Shown here one piece after another: positions 55,313 to 64,000 of a DNA stretch of 64,000 bases (the first letter of the stretch is position 1; each line of letters opens with the position of its first letter). This DNA comes from Semisulcospira habei (Eukaryota; Mollusca; Gastropoda; Semisulcospiridae), in NCBI GenBank assembly GCA_036245525.1, contig BTPG01000008.1:27309568-27373567 (forward strand), written 5' to 3'. A program made the position numbers and the translations under genes. The notes under the pieces were generated by a model, which searched no databases, was not told where the DNA came from, and worked only from the letters and a program-made list of their open reading frames with translations.

Positions 55313-55675
55313 AAGAAAAGGAAAGGAAGAACAAAAGTGCGGAAAAAGTAAAAATGACGTCAACGAAAAATCATAAGAGAGAGACTCGGAGAGAACCTGA
55401 ACACGAGAGACAAGAGTGTATGCAAGCACGTGCAGGAGCGAGCAAAAGTAAATGCGTGTAGGTGAGGCCAGAGAAAGAGAGAGAGAGAGAGAGACACACA
55501 CACACACACAGCGAGACGGAGAGAGAGAGAACGAACGGGGAGTACCCTTAGAGCGGTAGCAAGATCAGAAATAGATCATATTTAGGGAGTTGTTTCGGGT
55601 CAAGTGCACGATTAACACTGTCTAACATTGTCCTGAAAATTTCCCACGATCTGTTGAAGAGGGCGTTCACACATT

Positions 55676-55886
55676 AATCCATTCAGCCCTGACGCACTAC
55701 AGCAGGAGAAGGATCGACCAACATAATTCAAGGGTAGTGCCGGATTAGCTTGGCGCCTGTCGGCGCCAAGCTAATCTGGCACTACCCTTGAATTATCATG
55801 GTCGGTCCATCTCCTGCAACAGGTGCATAGTCGTTAGATGACGCCTCCAAAATTTGGGAAATACGTGCGCCGGGCTGAATGAGTTA
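55676..55886. repeat. Family A element subtype II-like (full)
   Basis: TTAATCCATTCAGCCCTG at the left and GGGCTGAATGAGTTA at the right, with the hairpin about 55722-55800 and CCGGATTAGC mirrored except for one base. Confidence 0.92.
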
Positions 55887-56010
55887 TATCGACTGCGCAG
55901 AGCGTGGAGTAGACTCTTGCGTCTGTTTTGTGACTTTTCTTGTCACTTTATTGGCACGACAATTCACGACATTGACGAGATAGTCAATTCACAGCACGTG
56001 CTTTTAACGT

Positions 56011-56077
56011 GTCCTGGTATTTGTTTTTGCACCTTACTTCACCAGGCCACAAGGTCCAACATCACAGATCAGCGCCC
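56011..56077. repeat. Family C hairpin, degenerate
   Basis: TTGCACCTTACTTC and ACAAGGTCCAACATCACAGA. Confidence 0.65.
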
Positions 56078-56324
56078 TAGTATTGAAGTGGTCATTCCAA
56101 AGGTACACAATCCTGCTCGAGACAAAATAAATTCATAGCTGCCGCCGCAAAATATTCCGTCGTGACGAATATTTACGAATGTTCGGACGTTTAATGATCT
56201 TTTTAGGTTCCTCGATACACTGTTAAGAGTGACATCGAGTGAGCAGAACGCCAAAGTCAAATTTATGTCGGTCGTGTCATTTTCTTATTACGACAAAAAT
56301 CCGTGACAATGCCTAGGCCATGAC

Positions 56325-56396
56325 ACACACTGGTTGTCTCCCTCGATTCGCTGCCGCTCAGCGGCAGCGAATCGAGGGGGGCTACCAGTGTGACCA
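56325..56396. repeat. Family H hairpin
   Basis: CACACTGGTTGTCTCCCTCG with complement ending ACCAGTGTG around GCTGCCGCTCAGCGGCAGC. The extra CCG is mirrored. Confidence 0.9.
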
Positions 56397-56530
56397 TTAC
56401 CGTTACCAGGGCGTGTCACGTGTGACAGAATTAACGATTATGTTACGATTTGTTGAAACCTCTTGATCGGTATAAGAGTTGCTAAAAAAAAAAAAAAAAG
56501 TGGCATACTTGAAAAATAGAGCTGAACATT

Positions 56531-56600
56531 GCCAGCAATAGGCGTGAATTCTCATGAGCCCCTGCAGCCTGCATGACTCACGAGGATCTGTGCCCCTGGG
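56531..56600. repeat. Family B hairpin, degenerate
   Basis: AATTCTCATGAGCCCCTGCA and CATGACTCACGAGGATCTGT. Confidence 0.72.
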
Positions 56601-56688
56601 AGATGTCAAGGGCAATACCGGCAATTGCGAAGGGGACATAACTGTAAGATAAATTTATACCCGCCATGCCACTACCGTTCTGTAAAAA

Positions 56689-56747
56689 ATTTAACCCCCT
56701 TAATGCATACAGCCATCGGTACGGTTTACATGCTGAAAGGGGTTAAA
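56689..56747. repeat. Family M element
   Basis: TTAACCCCCTTAATGCATAC to CTGAAAGGGGTTAA around CATCGGTACGG. Confidence 0.75.
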
Positions 56748-56988
56748 TCTGACGAAGTCTCTCACACGCGAGTGAGAATATACGTCTGTGTCATGACAAT
56801 TTGCGTCTGTGTAGGGCTTGGGTGAGTACGTCTTGCGGTCTTTTTGGTCATCTGGGCAGGGCGTAACAGGCACTGACTGTTCGATGTAAAAGTGTCACCG
56901 AGCTCTTAGCTGTGGCCTTGCCGTGGCATCTGGAGAGTGGGACTACTTCAGGCGACGTGTCAGGTTAATAGAGATCTTTAACCCTTTC

Positions 56989-57178
56989 CATCCTGATACA
57001 CGTTCGCATGAAACGAATTCGATTATGATAGTTCAAGGGTAGTGCCAAAATAGCTTGGCGCCTGGCACCACCCTTGAATTAAAGTAGTTGATCCTTCTCC
57101 TAATCTGTAATGTGGCCTTCATAAGACTATGCGCAAATTTGAAGGGAAAAAAATCAGCCTCTGGGTGTCATGGGTTAC
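56989..57178. repeat. Family A element, hairpin mostly deleted
   Basis: TTAACCCTTTCCATCCTG to GTGTCATGGGTTA. The left arm is complete, while the right arm begins again at GGCACCACCC, so the tip is gone. Confidence 0.85.
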
Positions 57179-57424
57179 CCCCTCGTGTATGCAGCGATTT
57201 GTACTGTGGAAACTGCCGTTACGAAAACCAGCCCCGCCTTGAAAACACAAATTAGTGTATTGGGCCTGTGGTTTCGCTTAGGCCAGGGTTTGTGATGGCA
57301 TCATGTGTGCTTGTTTGTTAAATTTGTATCTTCAACGAATAGCAAACATTTATCTCATAGACACCATATCCTGCTTCTGCCGTCCAGATAGAAAAGAAAT
57401 GTTAACGCGGGTAAAGTTTAAGTG

Positions 57425-57910
57425 TTGGGCTGGAATCCAGGGATAGTTGCCTTTTCAATCTGGCCATGGTTGGAGAGCGTGTTGCTGCCCATGGAATGAA
57501 ACAGAGGGAGGTTTGTCTTTTCTGGATGACCAATAAAAAGCACAACTGTGGCTCGAGCTCAACTTTCGGCTCATAGAATTTAATCGAAGTAGAGTTGTCT
57601 TTTCCTGATGACCTATAAACAGTGCGACCTCTGCTTAACTTCAGGCCCTTGGAACTAAATGGAAGGAGATGACCTAGAAAAAAATAGCTTTGGCTTAAGC
57701 GTGACGTCCGGCCCATGGAACTGAGTTGGAAGGAGAGCTAGACTTATCTTTTCTCGATGACCTTAAAAAAAGAAATAACATAGACTTAAACATGACTTCC
57801 GGCCCATAGAACTAAGTTTGAAGGAGAGTTGTCTTTTTTTTCGACGAACTAGAAACAGTACTTGCACAACCGCAGTTCGAGCGTGACTCCAACCCCATAG
57901 TACCAGGTCA
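57425..57910. repeat. Diverged tandem repeat of about 100 bp
   Basis: The motif CCGGCCCATGGAACTAAGTT, then GGAGAGTTGTCTTTTC and GATGACCTA-AAACAG recurs four to five times at irregular spacing with heavy drift. Not a hairpin. Confidence 0.85.
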
Positions 57911-57994
57911 AATCTTCAAATGTAATTCCGCCCTAGTCTGCAATTTGATCACGGCAACCGAGAGGTCAGTCTTTCGCGCTTCTCCGTGACACCT

Positions 57995-58059
57995 GCAAGA
58001 GGCATAGATTTTCATGCGCCCCTGCAACGCAGGGGCTCATGAAAATCTATGCCTCTTGT
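57995..58059. repeat. Family B hairpin
   Basis: GCAAGAGGCATAGATTTTCA with GAAAATCTATGCCTCTTG; the TTTTCATG variant is mirrored. Confidence 0.93.
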
Positions 58060-58939
58060 TGTCATTTATCTCTGCTCACTTCTACAGAGAGGTGTGTCAC
58101 CTTTGTGTATTCCGTCTGCAACTGGTGCGTGGCTTCTCAGTTGAGGTCTTGGTCCCGCACAGTGTAATTACCCCCCTCGCACCAAGACTGTCGAATTTAA
58201 GGTTGGAAGTCATGATGTATAGCTGTGGGCTGAAGGTAAAAGGGTATGGTTAGGGGTAGGGTTACTAAAAGGGGCCGGGGTTTGGTCATGAAAACTGTAT
58301 GCGGTCGTCACAACTGACTACTGTAATCTTGAAAGCAAGTCGTGATTTATTTCAGTTGTTGGTAAAGGGAAACAGTGTGTAAGTCAGCGTGCTTAGCAAT
58401 GTTTCTTTTTTTCTTTTTTTCTTTTTCTTGCTTTACGTTTGGTATGTTTTTCACAATAGGAACTTTCTTGTAATGCGCATGACACGTACTTATTCATTTA
58501 TCAGACATGCATTTACGGACGCTTTGTTGTATTTGTTTCTTCTCCACGGACTTCATTTTAGAGGTTTGTTGTTAGTTCTGCTGCTAATACTTTGGCCTTT
58601 ACTTAATTTAATATGACTGCTGGAAAGTGAAAATACTATTTGACCGACGGTAGTAGAGTCAGTAATGACTTACGTTCTTAGCTGGCTCGAAAACGCATGA
58701 TTGTTAACGCTTCTCTTCCAGTTCTCTGAAATTGCCACTTTTTATTTGAAAAAAAAAAAAATCAATATTTCATCTTTTTTTTTTTTGCTGTTTATTTTAC
58801 GGAGACATATCCGCTTACGTTCAGGAACTGCACTGACATTTTCTTTGACAACGATCATGGTAATTTTCTTCTCTCGTTTAATTGTATTGTAATGTCGTGT
58901 ACAGCGCTGACATGGAAAAGACCTTTTCGAAATTAAAAC

Positions 58940-59040
58940 CCAAGTGCAAGACTCGGTATTGGGACGATGTCGGCCGCAGTGGGCCCGCGCACAGCGCGGG
59001 ACCACTGCGGCCGACGTCGGCCCAAGGGTCTTGTGCCCAC
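58940..59040. repeat. Family E hairpin
   Basis: GGGACGATGTCGGCCGCAGT and complement with a CGCGCACAGCGCG tip. Confidence 0.88.
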
Positions 59041-59252
59041 AGAGAAAACCATGACCAGTGTTACCAGCTCTTTTCATGAGCGGCCCGCGTGTGTGCTAGC
59101 TTTATTCGAATCGTTCGTCCGTTCATTCAAGTGTTCACTCGTGTTTCTTGCACGCTTTGTACAGCGGTGTGTGATAATGTCATGAAAGACTCGTCCCATT
59201 GCCAGCTTTCTTTCTTTTCTTTTTTTATTTTTTTAAATTTTATTCCAGCACG

Positions 59253-59317
59253 CAAGAGGCGTAGATTTATATGTGCTCCTGGCACACGCAGGGGCTCATG
59301 CAAATGTATGCATTTTC
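59253..59317. repeat. Family B hairpin, degenerate
   Basis: GCAAGAGGCGTAGATTTATA and GGGGCTCATGCAAATGTATG. Confidence 0.72.
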
Positions 59318-59747
59318 CTGTTCTACTGATCGTTAATAAAAATGTTTTGTTTATTTGTGTGTGTTTTTTTTTAAATTGGGTTATGGCCTTCATTTGGTAT
59401 GTGTTCATATCTGCAATGCGTCGCATTTATATTCTTTCACTTTCACAAATATATCACTACATTAATGGTCTAATCAAACCGAAAATCGTGTGTGGGTTAG
59501 TCATGGTATTTCACAAATGTTTTCGTCTTGAATTAAGAAACACAAGAACGTGTTGCAGATGCGTTTCATGTAGATGTACATACATACTCGCTTTTTATTA
59601 TTATTATTATTATTGATCAGATGCTTGTTGGAAACAATCTCTATGTGATAAACAAATCGCGTGTGAAAGTATTTTACTCCGTTTGCGAAATGCTTATTTG
59701 TGTAAAGATTCAGTATGCTATTCTATGGAGATGACTGTCTATTGACT

Positions 59748-59815
59748 TGTGTTGGTCTGTGAATTTGGACCTTACGGCTTCCAGCCGTAAGGTCCAAAAT
59801 CACAGACCAGCACAC
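59748..59815. repeat. Family C hairpin, near-perfect
   Basis: TTGGTCTGTGAATTTGGACC and complement with a CTTCCAG tip. Confidence 0.93.
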
Positions 59816-60001
59816 ATTTCGATGTATTTTACCCATCTCTCATTGCGTCACATCAACATGCCTTTGTAACAATGAAAAATAATTTTCACCGTAACAGAAA
59901 AAATTCAATTATTAAAAAAAGGAAACAGTTTGCTTTGCCCTCTCTTGTAAATACGAAAGAAGTGCGTTTTCGCTTAATATATTCCCCAGTGCCGCCAACT
60001 T

Positions 60002-60083
60002 TTAACCCTCTGCACTTCTTAGTCGCGATGATTCCTGTATGAATCATCGCGACTAATACCGCTACCGACGCGCAGAGGGTTAA
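60002..60083. repeat. Family I element (full, TTAA ends)
   Basis: TTAACCCTCTGCAC at the left and GCGCAGAGGGTTAA at the right; the inner TAGTCGCGATGATTCCTG/GAATCATCGCGACTA is exact. Confidence 0.93.
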
Positions 60084-60654
60084 AAAAAATCATAGGAAAT
60101 CAACACGTAGCATAAACATTTCTTGATTATAAAAGTTTGATTCAGCAAGTTTAATTTGACGAAAAAAAAAATTATTTCGTACTTTTCCTCTTTCTCTAAC
60201 ATTTGTTTAGCTTCTGTCGCAAACGCAAACCCGCGAAATGTACCGCTTCAGCGCTTGGTATCATGAAAAGAAATTGATTTTAAGTCTGTTACGAGAACGC
60301 GAACAGATTTTGTTTTTCATATCGCGAATAATTATACATTGTTAATCGTTATCTTACATTTTCATTTTTCGCTTTCATCGTTCTGTTCACATTCGTCATA
60401 ACCTTTTTATTATTTTTTTTCTTTTGTTTGTATCAGTCTTAATTTTCATCTTTGTTATAGCCTTTACTTTGTTGTTATTTTGACGTTTGTTGTCTATCAT
60501 ACATGGTACTGATTTATTTTATTTTTTGTTTTGTTTTGTTTTGTTTTTTTGTTCTTTTCAAACCGAACATTTATGTTGAGACATTGCATATTATCAATAG
60601 CGTAAGCCTGGTTCACTGTTTCTCTTGTCGCTTTCACTTCCATTGCCAAGTGCT

Positions 60655-60765
60655 AGAGATGCATCGACCGCGATAGTTTAAGGGTGGTGCCTGAACAACT
60701 GGGTGCCTCATGCGCCGAGCTGTTCAGGCACCACCCTTGAACTATCACGGTCGATCCACCTCCAG
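60655..60765. repeat. Family A hairpin, strongly covarying variant
   Basis: GTGGTGCCTGAACAACTGGG with CGAGCTGTTCAGGCACCACC. CTGAACA replaces CAGAATA in both arms. A loose arm fragment lies at 60851-60874. Confidence 0.9.
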
Positions 60766-60999
60766 TCGCTGTACGACTGGCTTACAGTTGATTCTAAGGT
60801 GACAGTCGCTTGGCGTTGGAAGTGAAATCGACATGAAAGCGTCACACTGATCAGGCACCACCCTCGAGCTACGTACCACGTGCTTGTCCATGCAGTCTCG
60901 TCTGTGTTGTGCCTGACAGAAGAAAGAGAAGAAAAAAAAGAGGCAATTTTCATTGTGATTTATGCTGAGTTGTTTGTGAGAAGAAGAAAAAGATGTAAT

Positions 61000-61070
61000 A
61001 TTAACCCCCTTTGCCTGCGTAGCCACCGGTACTGCTTACAGTACCGGTCGTTGCACGCACGAGGGAGTTA
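61000..61070. repeat. Family M element
   Basis: TTAACCCCCTTTGCCTGCGT to CACGAGGGAGTTAA with GGTACTGCTTACAGTACC. Confidence 0.85.
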
Positions 61071-61084
61071 AATTCCTCCGTATA

Positions 61085-61150
61085 TACCGTGTAACAGGCA
61101 ATGATAGCGTTTCCTAAGGAAAAGCTTTTATCGCCTGTTACACGCTAAAC
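61085..61150. repeat. Hairpin L (GTGTAACAGGC)
   Basis: CGTGTAACAGGC pairs with GCCTGTTACACG around a TTCCTAAGGAAAAGC region. One copy here. Confidence 0.82.
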
Positions 61151-61207
61151 GGGGGGTTTTAAGTCAAAGAAAAACTATGGTTTGTACATGTGCGTCGCAA
61201 AGACCTA

Positions 61208-61318
61208 CCCAGTAAGCAAAACGACTTCGGGCCCACGACGGCCGCAGTGGGCCCGCGCACGGCTGTGCGCGGGCCCACTTCGGCCGTCGTGGGCACGAAG
61301 GCGTTTTGCCACTGGGGT
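61208..61318. repeat. Family E hairpin, covarying
   Basis: CCAGTAAGCAAAACGACTTC...GCCCACGACGGCCGC, with complement GGCCGTCGTGGGC ending GCGTTTTGCCACTGGG. ACGACGGCC and AACGACTTCG variants are mirrored. Confidence 0.92.
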
Positions 61319-61600
61319 ACATGTATACTTGAAGGCGACTGCTGAGTTATAAGCTCTGCGGGTTGTGTTGAGACTGGGCCCGAACTACTGCAAGATACCG
61401 TATACGTTCATTGGTTTCTGGATGTGCGTATACTACACTTTTTGTGTATTTTATGCTCATTTGTTTTACTGATGACACTTGTTATGCAAATGTCTCAATA
61501 AAATATATTTTCAAGAAATGTATGATTTTTGGGATTGTGCGTGCAGTGAGTTGGACGCCGAAAGAGGAAAACGTGGTAATGTGTTTCTGTCGTGTGTGTG

Positions 61601-61601
61601 A

Positions 61602-61673
<72 letters not shown>

Positions 61674-61784
61674 TGGTGTGTATGTGTGATGGTGTGTGTG
61701 TGTGATGGTGTGTGTGTGTGTGATAGTGTGTGTGTGTGTGTGTGATGTGTATGTGTGATGGTGTGTGTGTGATGGTGTGTGTGT

Positions 61785-61836
<52 letters not shown>
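61601..61836. repeat. (GT)n microsatellite with GATG interruptions
   Basis: Long GT runs interrupted by GTGATGGTGT units. Open frames here are dipeptide artefacts. Confidence 0.97.
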
Positions 61837-61839
<3 letters not shown>

Positions 61840-62154
61840 ACGTGTTTGACACAATCAGACTCTCTAAGAGTGCGTTCATCTTATAAAACAACAACACACA
61901 GCCATACACAGTTCTAACATTCACACAAAAGATAGCCATACATGTAGCATAATTAATTAGAATTCTTTTTAGGCTTTTTTGCAGTACAACAGTCAAAACA
62001 TACTGAGAAACGCCGCAGATTGACACAGCCAAAAACCGACAAACCAATTTTTTTACACACTTTTTTCAAGATAGTTCGGAAGGGGGTGGGGGGTGGGGGG
62101 AACGGTATGAGTTTAATTCCAAAGCATGGTTAGTTCTTTGTTGGGTATTTCCAG

Positions 62155-62282
62155 AGGGGCCAGTTGCATGAGCGGGCTTAGTCCTGCACCAGCCACTATG
62201 CAAGGTGCTCAGCTAGGCTTGAGCGGAGCACCTTGCTTAGTGTGCTGGAGGATGACTAATCCCATTCATGCAACTGGCCCCT
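62155..62282. repeat. Family F hairpin
   Basis: GGGGCCAGTTGCATGAGCGG with complement ending CATTCATGCAACTGGCCCC. Confidence 0.9.
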
Positions 62283-62355
62283 AAATTTTTGGGGAGTCAC
62301 CATGGATATATCACTTTTGATTTTACGATTTCATTGCATATCGTGTTGTTATTTC

Positions 62356-62935
62356 AAATCCAGACCAAACAGAAGACCACCAAACGTGTAAACGGCAAGG
62401 TAATAACCATACAAAAAGAAACACGCTTCGTCAGAACAAGGACAACACATTTGACTGTTTCCCCGCATCGAATGAACAAAGACAACACAGTTTACCGTTT
62501 TCACGTTTCACGGTGTGAACAGGGGCAAAACAGTTTACGATTTTCATGCTTCGGAAGAACAAGGACAAAACAGTTCAGTACTGTTTTCACGCTTCGGAAA
62601 AAACACGGACACAACAGGTCGCTGTTTTCACACTTCGGAAGAACAAGGACAAAACAGTTTACTGTTTTCACGCTTTGGAAAAACAAGGAGAAACAATTTT
62701 ACTGTTTTTACGCTTCGGAAGAACAAAGACAAAACTGTTCACTGGTTTACTGTTTTAACGCTTCGGAAGAATATAGACAAAACGGTTTACTGGTTTACTG
62801 TTTTCACGCATCGGAAGAACAAGGACAAAACGGTTACTGGTATACTGTTTTCAGGCTTAGGAAGAACAGGGACAAAACGGTTTACTAGTTTACTGTTTTT
62901 ACCCTTCGGAAGAACAAGAGCAAAACAGTTTACTC
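62356..62935. repeat. 40/48-bp minisatellite grown from a family G end
   Basis: A family G start (AAATCCAGACCAAACAGAAG, AAGAAACACGCTTCG) passes into about 11 units of CACGCTTCGGAAGAACAAGG plus ACAAAACAGTTTACTGTTTT. Early units are 40 bp; several later units are 48 bp through an added TGGTTTAC. Confidence 0.9.
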
Positions 62936-63350
62936 TTTTTTATTTTTTCCTCGGAAGCTTGTTTCTTTTTTTTCCCCTTTTTTTTGTGCTGGTCAATGTA
63001 TTTCTGAGTTTTCTGGATTCTCTTATTTTGGCCTGGGTGTTATGATTTCATTCTGAATCCTGTTATCTGCTCTTGCAAAGGCGCATTCTCCATTAATTTG
63101 CAAGTAAATCGAATTCAGCGGGAAAGTGTGCTTCACAAAGACAACATTTGCAACAGCTGTTGTTTAACGAAACATTAGTTAGTAATACGATCCTATCACA
63201 GGGACGTACGATGGATGGCCAGTATAGATAATCTGGTGTCTGTGCACAAAATTAATATTGATGAGCAAATGTTTACCCGCTCTTCAGTCAACGCCTAACC
63301 CCTAATGAGGCCCTCAAATTGAGGAAGTCCTAGAGCTAAATCAGGTCTCT

Positions 63351-63413
63351 AAAAGGCACAGATTCTCATGAGCCCCTGCGACGCAGGGGCTCATGAGAAT
63401 CTGTGCCTCTTGC
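63351..63413. repeat. Family B hairpin, near-perfect
   Basis: AAGGCACAGATTCTCATGAG with complement CTCATGAGAATCTGTGCCTC, tip CGACG. Confidence 0.93.
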
Positions 63414-64000
63414 AGAGGAGGAGTTTGTCAGTAAACTTCGCCTCAAATTGATGTTGAAAGCCACTCTCTGGAAATGTCACGCATGACTACACAGCGTATT
63501 TACTTACACCAAGAACATAAAACAGACAATGGTGCACAAAACTAACGTTGGTAGACCATAGTTTAAAAACGCAAACGTTATTTCATTTTATAGATGCAAC
63601 AGGTTTTCGTTTACTAGAATTGAAGTTGCACGAACATTTTTTTGTGAAGGCGTGTGTTTTGTGAAGCTATTTACTAGCCTTCTTTATCCAGTGTTGCCAT
63701 GTGACAAGATGTAAAAATAACATCACAATGTAAACAAAAGATGACGTAATAGGTTATGTAAATGATGTTCTTACAAGTAGCTATGATGTCATTATGAAAG
63801 TGATGTCATTATGCAAATGATGAAATTAGAATTAAACGTAAATGTGAACAACTGACGAATCATATTATGCCATCGTTTGACCTTGATTGCCACAAATTTA
63901 CCATAGTCCGTCCCCCCCTCCCTCCCCCTCACCATCTCTCAGCTTCCTCTCCCAGCTCTGCCCCCATCTCCCCTCTTCCCCCCCCCCCTCCCTCACCTTC

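Larger units (their letters stand above)
48221..64000. other. 3' UTR/flank and intergenic, no gene seen
   Basis: The UTR starts at 48221 and its end cannot be placed. No open frame here has domains or consistent splicing; the only protein-like block is LINE (52098-52560). 48995-49750, 53320-53915, 58065-58935, 59320-59745, 60085-60640 and 63420-64000 are AT-rich or low-complexity with no recognisable feature. The last 100 bases are C/T-rich. Confidence 0.75.

Noticed and set aside
62268..63045. Open frames of 206 and 176 codons with repeated FTLRKNKDKTV-like peptides, resembling a repeat protein
   Set aside because: They are read-through of a 40/48-bp minisatellite in overlapping frames, with frame changes where units are 48 bp. 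There is no start context, domain or splice support.
63730..63830. Repeated TGATGTCATTATG motifs as a CRE/AP-1-like enhancer
   Set aside because: Only three loose repeats in AT-rich DNA with no adjacent promoter; support is too weak.

Overview
The window is animal nuclear DNA, most likely from a marine mollusc and probably a gastropod. That placement is inferred from long introns full of (CA)n/(GA)n tracts, tRNA-derived SINEs, CR1-like LINE debris and very many short foldback elements; no species marker is visible. It holds the 3' part of one protein-coding gene on the + strand, spread over 19 exons between positions 1 and 48220. The visible reading frame is 1152 residues plus a stop and runs without a break through all 18 splice junctions. 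It is the invertebrate counterpart of vertebrate BAHCC1/TNRC18 (Drosophila wge is a relative): AT-hooks, a conserved LLLDEWSLRRSERIF block, a CAG-encoded polyglutamine tract, a Tudor-like region, an acidic serine-rich linker and a C-terminal BAH domain. The N-terminal half of the protein lies upstream of the window.

Layout: exons 1-4 are close together (1-2559). A 16.9-kb intron follows (2560-19470), then exons 5-8 (19471-21777), exon 9 (25057-25199), exon 10 with the CAG tract (28789-29550), exons 11-13 (32553-34732), exons 14-17 (38826-41321) and the BAH exons 18-19 (47172-48220). From 48221 to 64000 I see no gene, only 3' flank or UTR and repeats.

The non-coding DNA is dominated by more than ten families of short, nearly perfect hairpins, labelled here A to O. 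Family A has a GCCAAGC core, B AAGAGGCATAGA, C GGACCTTACGGC, D TTAACTCATTCGAGACG, E a GC-rich GGGCCGACGTCGG core, F TGCATGAGTGAGC, G AAACACGCTTAGAAA, H CTCGATTCGCTG, I CGCGATGATTCCTG, J CGTGTTTGTCCGGGC. Many A, B, D, I, M and N copies begin TTAAC(C/T)C and end G(A/G)GTTAA. One D copy fills a TTAA site that is still empty in a sister J copy, so at least D is a TTAA-duplicating mobile element, formally like piggyBac-type MITEs. Within a copy the two hairpin arms agree even where the copy differs from its relatives, which points to arm-to-arm correction or selection on structure.

Other mobile DNA: three CR1-like LINE remnants each lying between (GA/CT)n tracts, a LINE nested inside an A element, a separate LINE C-terminus at 52.1 kb, two tRNA-derived SINEs with clear target-site duplications, and two tiny SINE tails with duplications of 16 and 8 bp. 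A 33-bp inverted copy replacing a hairpin loop, a 372-bp near-perfect palindrome and a minisatellite grown out of a hairpin-element end suggest that the hairpins provoke template-switching rearrangements.
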